49,427 nucleotides of DNA from the NCBI GenBank assembly GCA_016870915.1, contig VFZY01000014.1, positions 1-49,427 on the forward strand, read 5' to 3'. Source of the DNA: Acidobacteriota bacterium. Lineage in GTDB: Bacteria; Acidobacteriota; Terriglobia; Bryobacterales; Bryobacteraceae. Position numbers and translations under genes: made by a program. Shown here in pieces: positions 40,971 to 49,319 of this stretch. Under the pieces are notes generated by a model. That model was given only the letters and a program-made list of their open reading frames with translations. It did no database searches and was not told the DNA's origin. Every line of letters begins with the position of its first letter. The first letter of the stretch is position 1.

Positions 40971-43562
40971 TTGAGCAACACGGAGTCCCTGGTCGCCAGA
41001 CTCAATCCCGCCTGCCGCGCTGCCCTGGAGCGCGCCGCGGCCCTCTGTGTCTCACGCACCCACTACGAAGTCGACCTCGAACATCTCCTCCTCCCCCTCC
41101 TCGAATCCCCTGACACCGACGCCGCCCGCATCGTCCAGACCCTCGGCCTCAACCACGAACGCCTCGCCCTCGGCTTGCAACAGACCCTCCAACGCCTACC
41201 CGCCGGCAACCCCCGCTCTCCGGTTCTCTCCTCACGCCTCATCCAACTCCTCAGCGAAGCCTCCACACTCGCCTCCAGCGAATTCTCCGCGCCCCACATT
41301 CGCTCCGCCACCCTGCTTCTCGCCCTCCTCTCCACCACTGATCTGGCCCGCTCCCTCGAAGCCGTTTCCCCCGAGTTCCTCAAGCTGAACCCCGTCGTCC
41401 TGCGCCAGCAGTGGACCCAACTCCTCTCCCCCGCCGAAGGTGAGATCACCGCCCCCAACCCCCCTGCCCCTTCCACCACGGCCCTCGCCCAATACACCAT
41501 CGACCTCACCGCCGCCGCCCGCCGCGGCGAAATCGATCCCGTCGTCGGACGCGACTCCGAGGTGCGCCACCTCATCGACATCCTCACCCGCCGCCGCCAG
41601 AACAATCCCATCCTCACTGGTGAGGCCGGCGTCGGCAAAACCGCCATTGTTGAAGGCTTCGCCCTCCGCATCGCCGCCGGAGATGTACCACCCGCACTTC
41701 GGGACGTTTCCGTCCGCACCCTGGACATGGGCCTCCTCCAGGCAGGCTCCAGCGTTCGCGGCGAGTTCGAAAGCCGCCTCAAAGCCGTCATTGCGGAAGT
41801 GCGCGCTGCCGTGCCCCCCATCATCCTCTTCATCGATGAGGCTCACACCCTGATCGGTGGTGCGGGCGACGCCGCCAATCTCCTCAAGCCAGCCTTGGCC
41901 CGCGGCGAAGTGCGCACCATCGCCGCCACCACCCACACCGAGTACCGCAAGTACTTCGAACGCGACGCCGCGCTCGCCCGCCGCTTCCAGCCCATTCGCG
42001 TCGACGAACCGTCTGAGGATCGCGCCATTGAGATGATGCGCGCCCTCGTCCCCGCGCTCGAACGCCATCATGGCGTCCGCCTGCTTGATGAAGCCGTCGA
42101 AGCCGCCGTGCGCCTTTCCCACCGCTATGTCACGGCGCGCCAGTTGCCGGACAAAGCGGTGAGCGTTCTCGATACGGCCTGCGCCCGCGTCGCGCTCGCC
42201 CAGAACGCCACGCCCCCCGGTCTGGAGGATGTTCAGCGCCGCATCGCCTCCCTGCAAACCGAACTCACCGCCCTTGAACGCGATGCTGCCTCCGGCACTC
42301 CGTCCGGCCAGCGCCTTGCCGCCCTTCGCGAGCAACTCGCGGTCGCCGAAACCCAGCACGCCGACCTTGAGGACCGATGCCAGGAGGAGCGGCGTCTCGT
42401 CGCGCGCGTCCTTGAACTGCGCCGCCAGATCGAATCCGGCCCGCCCAACGACGACGGTCTGCCTCACCCCTTGCGCGCCTCGCTCGACCAGGCCGCCGCG
42501 GAACTCGCGGAGCTTCAGGGCGAATCGCCCCTCATCCCCGCCTGCGTCGCCGCACGCACCGTCGCCGAAGTCATCGCCGGCTGGACCGGCATCCCCACCG
42601 GCGTCATGTTGGCCGGCGAAATCCACGCCCTCCTCAACCTCGTCCACCTGCTCGGTGAACGCATCGCCGGCCAGGATCACGCCCTGCAGGCCATCGCGCG
42701 CCGTATCAGCACGGCCCGCGCCGGCCTTGAGGACGAAGCCCGCCCCACCGGCGTCTTCCTCCTCACCGGACCCAGCGGCTCCGGCAAAACCGAAACCGCG
42801 CTCGCCCTCGCCGAAGTCCTCTACGGTGGCGAGCGCAACGCCATCGTCATCAACATGTCGGAGTACCAGGAAGCGTACTCCGTCTCGTCGCTCAAGGGCT
42901 CGCCACCCGGCTACGTCGGCTATGGCGAAGGCGGAGTGCTCACCGAAGCCGTGCGCCGCCGTCCCTACTCCGTCCTTCTGCTCGACGAGATGGAGAAAGC
43001 CCACCCCGATGTCATCGAACTCTTCTACCAGGTGTTCGACAAAGGCCGCATGGAAGACTCCCAGGGCCGCGAAATCGACTTCCGCAACACCATCATCCTC
43101 ATGACCTCAAACGCCGGCGCCGATGACATCGAACGCGCCGCCGCCATGCCCGCGCCCAGCATCGAGGCCCTGCGCCGCGCCGCTGCTCCCGCTCTCCGGG
43201 CCATCTTCAAACCAGCCTTCCTCGGCCGCGTCACCGTTGTCCCCTATCTCCCCATCGCCCCCGCCACCCTCCGCCGCATCGTCGACATGAAGCTCGAACG
43301 CATCCGCCGCCGTCTCTGGCAAACCCGCCGCATCGAACTCACCTTCAGCGATCAACTCGCCGATGAGATCGCCGCCCGAACCTCCTCGCAAGCCGCCGGC
43401 GCCCGTGGCATCGATCACCTCCTCGACGCCACCCTCCTCCCGGAGATCTCCCGCCACCTTCTCAACGCCATGGCCGGCCGCATCGCCCTCCAAAGCCTCC
43501 ACGCCAGCCTCACGGCGGGTGGGGCATTCCGCTTCCAACTCGGTGAATCCCACGGCGAGTGA
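40971..43562 (+). CDS. tssH: ClpV/TssH-type AAA+ ATPase (type VI secretion), isolated
   Basis: 863 residues from TTG 40971, the only start that keeps the ClpV-like N-terminus (ESLVARLNPACRAALERAAA, then SRTHYEVDLEHLL) without translating the repeats. NBD1 has Walker A at about 217-224 (GEAGVGKT), Walker B (ILFIDEAHTLIGG) and the pore loop SSVRGEFE. A coiled middle domain lies around 410-500. NBD2 has Walker A at about 600 (GPSGSGKT), LLLDEMEKAH and the pore loop GYVGYG. RVTVVPYLPI near the end is typical of ClpV rather than ClpB. ClpV disassembles the contracted TssB/TssC sheath in the cytoplasm. No other Tss gene is in the window, so it is separated from its partners or has been reused. Confidence 0.88.
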   Translation: MSNTESLVARLNPACRAALERAAALCVSRTHYEVDLEHLLLPLLESPDTDAARIVQTLGLNHERLALGLQQTLQRLPAGNPRSPVLSSRLIQLLSEASTLASSEFSAPHIRSATLLLALLSTTDLARSLEAVSPEFLKLNPVVLRQQWTQLLSPAEGEITAPNPPAPSTTALAQYTIDLTAAARRGEIDPVVGRDSEVRHLIDILTRRRQNNPILTGEAGVGKTAIVEGFALRIAAGDVPPALRDVSVRTLDMGLLQAGSSVRGEFESRLKAVIAEVRAAVPPIILFIDEAHTLIGGAGDAANLLKPALARGEVRTIAATTHTEYRKYFERDAALARRFQPIRVDEPSEDRAIEMMRALVPALERHHGVRLLDEAVEAAVRLSHRYVTARQLPDKAVSVLDTACARVALAQNATPPGLEDVQRRIASLQTELTALERDAASGTPSGQRLAALREQLAVAETQHADLEDRCQEERRLVARVLELRRQIESGPPNDDGLPHPLRASLDQAAAELAELQGESPLIPACVAARTVAEVIAGWTGIPTGVMLAGEIHALLNLVHLLGERIAGQDHALQAIARRISTARAGLEDEARPTGVFLLTGPSGSGKTETALALAEVLYGGERNAIVINMSEYQEAYSVSSLKGSPPGYVGYGEGGVLTEAVRRRPYSVLLLDEMEKAHPDVIELFYQVFDKGRMEDSQGREIDFRNTIILMTSNAGADDIERAAAMPAPSIEALRRAAAPALRAIFKPAFLGRVTVVPYLPIAPATLRRIVDMKLERIRRRLWQTRRIELTFSDQLADEIAARTSSQAAGARGIDHLLDATLLPEISRHLLNAMAGRIALQSLHASLTAGGAFRFQLGESHGE

Positions 43563-44184
43563 CTGGCGGTTGGCACTCCATTGAGCGCAGCCGGGCCATT
43601 CAGGCATGTTCCGCCTCGGAACTCGGCGCTGTATCGTTCGTTTTGGCGGACGCACGAAGCGGGAACCCAATTGTGGAGAACACCTGGATCGCTGAGCGCG
43701 AGGCATCGGCCTGCTCCAGAACCGTGAGACGATCGGGACGGTTCGAACCACCGTTTTCCGCAAGTCCCCGGTCTCGGGTCTACCAGTGCCTCACCTACCA
43801 GAAAGGCCACCGCGGTGAGCGTGCGGCGTCCGCCGGATCACCCTCGATCAGATTGTCCTCCGAATCAATGTCGATCCGGCACGCGCTCGTCGTCCCGCGG
43901 GGCCGTTCACCAGACCCGAGCTCAATCGAGCAAACGACTGCCCCCTTGAACCGGGCCTCTCACCGTCCCTCGAACGGACTGGCCCCCTGAACCTGCGCAG
44001 CGCTCAACAGCACTGAAATCACGTAAGTGAATGTGAGCATGGTGGCCACCCCGGCACGTTCTCCTCCAATCGACAACCCGCCGGAAATTGACGAATTCCC
44101 GCGCGCATGGCCGGGCCTCGAAAGTACAGGTGCGCTGTTTCCGCATCACGGACCACCGTGCCGCGGCGAGCTACAAGAACAACA
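43563..44184. other. Non-coding stretch downstream of the ClpV-like gene
   Basis: About 620 bp without a convincing gene; short frames here have no recognisable domains. A perfect GGTTCGAACC palindrome is at 43740-43749. A signal-peptide-like stub is at 43960-44040 (listed separately). I see no terminator with a T-run after the ClpV-like stop. It may be decayed former coding sequence. Confidence 0.5.
43960..44040 (-). pseudogene. Possible stub of a secreted protein
   Basis: Minus-strand ATG 44040 opens 26 codons reading MLTFTYVISVLLSAAQVQGA then SPFEGR and a stop (43960-43962). It looks like a signal peptide plus the first mature residues, with a stop where more protein would be expected. 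The ribosome site is weak. It could be chance. Confidence 0.22.
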
Positions 44185-44216
44185 GGCGGGCGGACCACTC
44201 GTGCGGCCCGCCCGCC
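44185..44216 (-). terminator. Terminator of the PEP-CTERM gene
   Basis: A perfect 9-bp GC stem (GGCGGGCGG at 44185-44193 with CCGCCCGCC at 44208-44216) with a 14-nt loop, followed on the minus strand by TGTTGTTCTT. It lies 30 bp after the PEP-CTERM stop. Confidence 0.75.
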
Positions 44217-44246
44217 CAATTGATTTCCCGCTGGCTCGGTGACCCG

Positions 44247-44889
44247 TTACTTCCGTTTACGCGCCACCAGCGCTGCCAGCGCAAGGCCGCCCGCCATGAG
44301 CAGACTCGTGCCGGGCTCCGGAACCGCTGCCGGGGAATACGCCGTCAGCACGCGGATGTAGTCTCCCGGGGTGCTGGCCGTGAAGTCCACGCTGATCTGG
44401 TTTGGCCCGGAGATGGTCACAATGTCCCCTGTTTCAAGACCGCGTGCGCTCGGGTTCAGGTACGTCACGCCCGTGTTGGCCAAAAAGTCACTGGCCGCGA
44501 GGTTCGTTGTCGAGGTCAGAATCGCGACAATGGCCGAGTCAAAGTCCACCGTTCCTTTTACACGGCCAGAGGTTGGGTCGTAAAAGATATAGTGGCTCGC
44601 CACCGTGGTGCCGGTCGGCAGCGTCAGAGGGCCCGACGGAACGATGTTAACAGTCAGCGGAGCCGCCAAAACGATGTTCTGGTCCTCATCGAAGCCCCAC
44701 AGGTTGGGCGACTGGAAGGTGTCGTTGCCCACCGTGTTGTCCGGAGTGGACTCCGTAAACCCCGGTGCGAGCTTGACGAAAACTCCCCCCCCCGAACGTG
44801 ACAGTGCCACCAATGATGGTGGCTGTCGCCGGCAGGGTCATCGAAAACGCGGCTACGCACGCCGCAACTGTGATACGTGAAGATTGCAT
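44247..44889 (-). pseudogene. PEP-CTERM exoprotein gene, frame broken at a C9 tract
   Basis: The 5' part (ATG 44889, ribosome site AGGAAA 5-7 nt upstream) encodes a signal peptide, MQSSRITVAACVAAFSMTLP, and ATIIGGTVTFGGG. The 3' part, in another frame, encodes VFVKLAPGFTESTPDNTVGN onwards and ends with a PEP-CTERM sorting signal: VPEPGTS, a helix (LLMAGGLALAALV) and RKRK. The two parts meet at nine G on the minus strand (plus-strand C9, 44785-44793). With eight G they join as one 213-residue protein. Exported proteins of this class are processed by an exosortase and go to the envelope or matrix; no exosortase is in the window. True mutation, phase variation or a base-call error are all possible. 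Promoter and terminator are intact. Confidence 0.8.
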
Positions 44890-44922
44890 TTGAATTTCCT
44901 GAAGTATGAAGTATTGAACATC

Positions 44923-44941
44923 AGGCAATAGAAAATTGCCT
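44923..44941 (-). promoter_or_regulatory. 5'-leader hairpin of the PEP-CTERM gene
   Basis: AGGCAAT (44923-44929) and ATTGCCT (44935-44941) form a perfect 7-bp stem with a 5-nt loop. It sits in the predicted leader between the promoter and the ATG at 44889. It may protect the transcript or control translation. Confidence 0.4.
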
Positions 44942-44948
44942 CGTTGGG

Positions 44949-44977
44949 AGTCTAGCAGGTCGGCGGCGAAAAAGCAA
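44949..44977 (-). promoter_or_regulatory. Sigma-70-type promoter of the PEP-CTERM gene
   Basis: On the minus strand TTGCTT (44977-44972), a 17-bp spacer and TAGACT (44954-44949) make a good -35/-10 pair. A perfect 10-bp palindrome GGAACGTTCC (44991-45000) lies 13 bp upstream of the -35 box and could be an activator site. Confidence 0.6.
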
Positions 44978-45157
44978 ACAGATTAGTACTGGAACGTTCC
45001 TGACCTTTACACGCCCATCCGTTCGTTCCTCGCGCACCCGGTCACGGCCCCAACCATCGGGGCCCAAACGCCCAGAGCGGCCACGGTTGAAAATCACCTC
45101 CCCGTAGTCACGCTTGCACGCTGCCGTCAGTGAACAATGCCCGAATCTCGTCGCGGT

Positions 45158-46579
45158 TTAGGAAAGTATCTGCCGAACGACGTTGCCGTACACGTCGGTC
45201 AACCGGAAATCCCGGCCGTTGTACCGGTACGTCAACTGCTCGTGATTCAAACCAAGCAGATGCAGGATCGTGGCGTGCAAGTCGTGGACATGCACCTTGC
45301 CATCAACCGCCTTCCACGCATACTCATCGGTTTCGCCCAGGATCATCCCCTGCTTCACCCCGGCGCCGGCAAGGAACATCGTCCAGCAGTAGGGATTGTG
45401 GTCGCGTCCAGCGTCGGCACGCCCGCCGCCCAGGGACTGATCATAGGGGGTGCGCCCGAATTCGCCCGTCCAAATGACAAGAGTATCATCCAGCAGGCCG
45501 CGCGCCTTCAGGTCCGTCAACAGCCCGGCCAGAGGTTTGTCGATGCCGGTGGCGCTCCTCCGCAACGTGGTTGCGATCTTGGAGTGATGGTCCCAGCCGT
45601 TATCGGTCACCTGAATGTAGCGAACGCCCGCTTCCGCAAGCCTCCGGGCCATAAGACATTTCCGCCCGAAGTTGTCCGTTGCCTCCTCCCCAATGCCATA
45701 AAGCTTCTTGGTGGCTTCGGACTCGCGCATCACATCAAAGACCTCCGGCGCCGCCGTTTGCATCCGGAACGCCAGTTCATACGACTGAATCAGCCCTTCG
45801 ACATTCGGATCGGCCCCGCCAATCTCCTGATCCATTCGATTGCGCGCCTGGATCAGGTCAAGATGCTGCCGCTGCATGGCCAGCGTCAGTGACGGATCAC
45901 CCAGGTAGCCGATCTTCGAGTTCTTCACCGGCGTGCGCGCGTCACCAAGACGGGTGCCCTGATAGATAGCCGGCAGAAAGACGTTCGAGTAGTGCAGCGG
46001 GCTGCCGTCGTCGCCGTAGAGCATCGGGCTGATCACCACAAACCCCGGGAGGTTCCGGTTCTCGGTGCCCAGCCCGTAGACGATCCACGACCCCATCGAC
46101 GGGCGCACAAACTGCAAGGATCCGGTCTGGAACTGCCGGATTGCCCCGGGGTGTGCCGGGCTGTCCGTCACCATGGCCCGCAGCCAGCACAGTTCGTCGG
46201 CTTTCCCGGCCAGATGCGGCATCAGGTCGGAGATCCACATGCCGCACTGCCCGGCCTGTTTGAACTCGGCCACGGGCGGCATCAGGCGCGCCTGATCTTC
46301 GAAGCGCTCCTTGGCCGAATTGACCGTGAACGGAATCTTCTCGCCGCCCTCTTTCTTCAGGCGGGGCTTGTAGTCGAACAGATCCATCTGGGACGGGCCA
46401 CCCTGCATCCACAGCAGAATCACCCGCTTCGCTTTTGCCGGGAAATGGGACTGTTTGGGCGCCAGCGGATCGGCAGCCGCCGCGGCCATCGCGTTGAATG
46501 CAAGCGCCCCGAAGCCGCCGCCGAGAGAACGCAGAAACCCCCGCCGGTCATTGGGTGCGGGAGCGATAAGGTGTGCCAT
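45158..46579 (-). CDS. DUF1501 family secreted protein, second copy
   Basis: 473 residues from ATG 46579 (8 bp after the upstream DUF1553 stop; the longer frame to 46645 would overlap that gene). Tat signal NDRRGFLRSLGGGFGALAFNA (about 10-30). Family motifs: RVILLWMQGGPSQMDLFDYKP, SWIVYGLGTEN, WTGEFGRTPYDQ, GRDHNPYCWTMF, HVHDLHATILHLLGLNHEQL and GRDFRLTDVYG. It is a clear paralogue of the DUF1501 protein at 7059-8498, sharing nearly all blocks. It is paired with a DUF1553 cytochrome as the first copy is, so the two-protein module is conserved. The function is unknown beyond an envelope location. Confidence 0.92.
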   Translation of the reverse strand: MAHLIAPAPNDRRGFLRSLGGGFGALAFNAMAAAAADPLAPKQSHFPAKAKRVILLWMQGGPSQMDLFDYKPRLKKEGGEKIPFTVNSAKERFEDQARLMPPVAEFKQAGQCGMWISDLMPHLAGKADELCWLRAMVTDSPAHPGAIRQFQTGSLQFVRPSMGSWIVYGLGTENRNLPGFVVISPMLYGDDGSPLHYSNVFLPAIYQGTRLGDARTPVKNSKIGYLGDPSLTLAMQRQHLDLIQARNRMDQEIGGADPNVEGLIQSYELAFRMQTAAPEVFDVMRESEATKKLYGIGEEATDNFGRKCLMARRLAEAGVRYIQVTDNGWDHHSKIATTLRRSATGIDKPLAGLLTDLKARGLLDDTLVIWTGEFGRTPYDQSLGGGRADAGRDHNPYCWTMFLAGAGVKQGMILGETDEYAWKAVDGKVHVHDLHATILHLLGLNHEQLTYRYNGRDFRLTDVYGNVVRQILS

Positions 46580-46587
46580 GGTTCTTC

Positions 46588-49098
46588 TTACCTGCGATAT
46601 AGGAACTCGCTCGAAGCAAAGACCGCGTGGCAGTAACGTGCCCACGCTTCCAGCCCCGGGTCGGCGGCATTGTTCTTGCGCGCCGGCGCCTGGAAATCCG
46701 ATACGAACTGCCGAGCCTGATCGATATCCCGCGCCGTCGAGGGCCGGCCGAGCGCATCCATCACGATCTTCGAAACCCGTTCCCGGTCGCCCAGCCCCGC
46801 CGTCGCCTCCGCCAGCCTTCGCGCCTCCGTCTTCAGGAACGGCGAATTCATAAGGTAAAGCATCTGCGGAGGCACGGTCGTCGTGCTTCGCACGCCCACA
46901 ATCTGATCGGGATCCTTGAAGTCGAACAGATTAAGGATATCCACATCCTCCATCTGGCTGTTGCGCATGATGGGCTGGTAAACCGTCCGGCGGTACTTCA
47001 CCCGAGGCTCGATCTTCGAATCGTCCTCCAGGAAGTAAGGAGCGATCGTATGCAGATTCTCGGCCGTCAGGGGAAGCGCGGTGCCGCCGCGCGCGGAATC
47101 GAGGCGCCCGCTCACCTGCAGAATTGCGTCCCGGATGGCCTCGGCCTCCAACCGCCGCCGGTTGGCACGCCACAACAGCAGATTGCCGGCATCCACCTCC
47201 TGGTTGCGAGGCACCGGCTGGCTCGAGAGCTGATAGGTTCGCGTCAGCACAATCTCACGGATCAGCTTCTTCGTCGACCAGCCATTCTCGATGAACCGCG
47301 TTGCCAGATGGTCCAACAGCTTCGGATGGGTGGGTGCATCCCCGCGGCTGCCGAAGTTGTCCGTGCTTGCCACAATGCCGCGGCCAAACAGGTGGTGCCA
47401 GATGCGGTTCACGTAAACCCGCGCTGTCAGCGGATGGCCGGGACTGGTGAGCCAATCCGCAAGTTCCTTCCGGCCGCTCGAATGTGGATCGATCTCCGGC
47501 GCCGGCTGCCCCGTCGAGACCGCGCTGAGGAAGCCCCGTGGAACGAATTCACCCAGTTGGTGCGCATCGCCGCGCGAGGCGATGCGGGCATCCTCGGGAA
47601 ACTCCATCTCCTCGGCGGCATGGATCTCCGGCCACTTGGGCTTCATGTACTTCGTGAACAACAGGATCTGCCGGTCCCCGGCGAACTCGGTCTTCTTTTT
47701 CAGTTCAGCCAGTTCCTTTTCAGCGGTCTTGATAGCGGCGGCTGTTTCTTCCGACTGAGGCTTCGCCTTCAGTTCGTCGATGCGCTTGCGGACCTCGGCC
47801 TGTTCCTTCTTGAACACCTTATCGTCGGCCTCCGCGCCCGCCACGCGCTTCTCCCACTCTTCCAGTGCCGTGGCATGGGCGCGCACGGTCGCCGCGGTCT
47901 CGGGAAAACGCACCAGGTTGATCCCGCCCTCCGGGTTGTTCCGCGCCGTGGTCTTGGTGCTAAGGAAGATACCGGCCATCCGGAAGTAGTCCTTGTTGGT
48001 AACCGGGTCGAACTTGTGATCGTGGCAGCGCGCGCACCCAAGCGTGAGTCCCATCACCGAACGCCCGATCAGGTCCACCTGCAAATCCGCGGTGTCCAGA
48101 CGCACCTGCGCCTTGTCATAGGCGAACCAGGCCCACGGACCAAGCACCAGGAAGCCCGTGGCCGCCAGAGCCTCTTCCTTTGATCCGTCCTCCTTGGGCT
48201 GCTTGCCAGCCGGTCCGGCGATCTGCTCGCGCAGGAAGCGGTCATACGGCTTGTCGGAAGCGAAGGCACTGATCACGTAATCGCGATAGCGCCACGCCTC
48301 GCGCAGCGGAATCCGGCGCCCCACTCCGGTCGTGTCCGCCCAGTAGGTGATGTCCAGCCAATGGCGCCCCCACCGCTCGCCGAAGGCAGGCGACGCCAGC
48401 AGGCGGTCCACGGCGGCTTCCACCGCGTTGGGCGATTGGTCCTCGGCGAACTGCCGGATCTCATCCGCCCCCGGCAGCAGGCCCGTCAAGTCCAGCGTCA
48501 GGCGCCGCAGCAATGTGTACCGATCCGCATCCGGCGCCGGGGCAAGCTGCCGCTCCTCCAGTTCGGCGAGAATGAAGCGGTCGATGGCATTGCGCGGCCA
48601 CGCTCCGTCCTTCACCTGCGGCTCCGCCGGCTTTCGCACGGGCTGGAGTGCCCAATGCCCTGAGGCAGGCATAGAGACTGCGGGCGCCGAACCCTCCGGC
48701 CAAACCGCGCCGTCACGCACCCACTTCTCCAATGCCTCCACCTCATACTGTGGAATCTTGCCCGAAGGAGGCATCTTAACCTTGCCATCGTAACGGACCG
48801 CCCGGATGAGCAGGCTGGCGCCGGGGTCGCCGGCCACCACCGCGCCGGAACGATGCATGCCGTCGCCCGTCGTGAACTCCTTCTGGCCCATCTGAACCTT
48901 GTCACCATGGCAGGACGAGCACCGTGTAAGGAGGATCGGCCGGACCTTGGATTCAAAGAAATCGGACTGGCTTGCAGACTGGCCCGGGCACAGCGCCGCC
49001 GTGGCAAGTGCCATCAAAACGATCCCACGCCAGCGGGCGTCCACCCGATTGTAGACATGGCTTCTCATGCGGTTCAACGCTGAATCCGGGATTTCCAT
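46588..49098 (-). CDS. PSCyt1-DUF1549-DUF1553 multidomain cytochrome, second copy
   Basis: 836 residues from ATG 49098, which has a ribosome site (GGGAG) 6-7 nt upstream and a TAGACT -10 box (49126-49121). The frame is open to 49266, but that extension is not protein-like. A signal anchor (IVLMALATAALCPGQ) is followed by PSCyt1 with CSSCHG, DUF1549 (RWGRHWLDITYWADTTGVG), a second haem motif (CARCHDHKFDP), a charged coiled-coil insertion (about 430-500, rich in Glu/Lys) that the first copy lacks, then DUF1553 (LTARVYVNRIWHHLFGRGI) and a family-typical C-terminus ending FASSEFLYRR. It is coupled to the DUF1501 gene 8 bp downstream. Envelope redox-linked breakdown of a polymer or ester is inferred. 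Confidence 0.92.
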   Translation of the reverse strand: MEIPDSALNRMRSHVYNRVDARWRGIVLMALATAALCPGQSASQSDFFESKVRPILLTRCSSCHGDKVQMGQKEFTTGDGMHRSGAVVAGDPGASLLIRAVRYDGKVKMPPSGKIPQYEVEALEKWVRDGAVWPEGSAPAVSMPASGHWALQPVRKPAEPQVKDGAWPRNAIDRFILAELEERQLAPAPDADRYTLLRRLTLDLTGLLPGADEIRQFAEDQSPNAVEAAVDRLLASPAFGERWGRHWLDITYWADTTGVGRRIPLREAWRYRDYVISAFASDKPYDRFLREQIAGPAGKQPKEDGSKEEALAATGFLVLGPWAWFAYDKAQVRLDTADLQVDLIGRSVMGLTLGCARCHDHKFDPVTNKDYFRMAGIFLSTKTTARNNPEGGINLVRFPETAATVRAHATALEEWEKRVAGAEADDKVFKKEQAEVRKRIDELKAKPQSEETAAAIKTAEKELAELKKKTEFAGDRQILLFTKYMKPKWPEIHAAEEMEFPEDARIASRGDAHQLGEFVPRGFLSAVSTGQPAPEIDPHSSGRKELADWLTSPGHPLTARVYVNRIWHHLFGRGIVASTDNFGSRGDAPTHPKLLDHLATRFIENGWSTKKLIREIVLTRTYQLSSQPVPRNQEVDAGNLLLWRANRRRLEAEAIRDAILQVSGRLDSARGGTALPLTAENLHTIAPYFLEDDSKIEPRVKYRRTVYQPIMRNSQMEDVDILNLFDFKDPDQIVGVRSTTTVPPQMLYLMNSPFLKTEARRLAEATAGLGDRERVSKIVMDALGRPSTARDIDQARQFVSDFQAPARKNNAADPGLEAWARYCHAVFASSEFLYRR

Positions 49099-49120
49099 TT
49101 TGGGTCTCCCGGACCCCAAC

Positions 49121-49126
49121 AGTCTA
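49121..49126 (-). promoter_or_regulatory. -10 element for the second DUF1553 gene
   Basis: TAGACT preceded by TG (extended -10) on the minus strand, 22 bp before ATG 49098; no good -35 is seen. The same hexamer serves the PEP-CTERM gene. Confidence 0.4.
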
Positions 49127-49319
49127 CACCAACGCCTCACTCCCGTGCCGGATTTGATCAGAATCCCCTTTCCGAGGGCGGGCCAGTGCCTGCGGATGGC
49201 TTCTTTCGACCATCGCACAAAAACGAAAACTGACAACATGCCTGTTTCCAGCAGTTCTTTCGACACCTCTCCCTCCCAGCCTCCTTTCTCTCAAGATTTC
49301 CACCTCTCCGGGCCGATCT

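Noticed and set aside
40971-43562. A complete type VI secretion cluster or a ClpB heat-shock gene
   Set aside because: No other Tss component is in the window, and the N-terminal and C-terminal motifs favour ClpV over ClpB.
43740-43749. GGTTCGAACC palindrome as a tRNA T-arm
   Set aside because: The flanking stem does not pair beyond the palindrome and no tRNA body is present.
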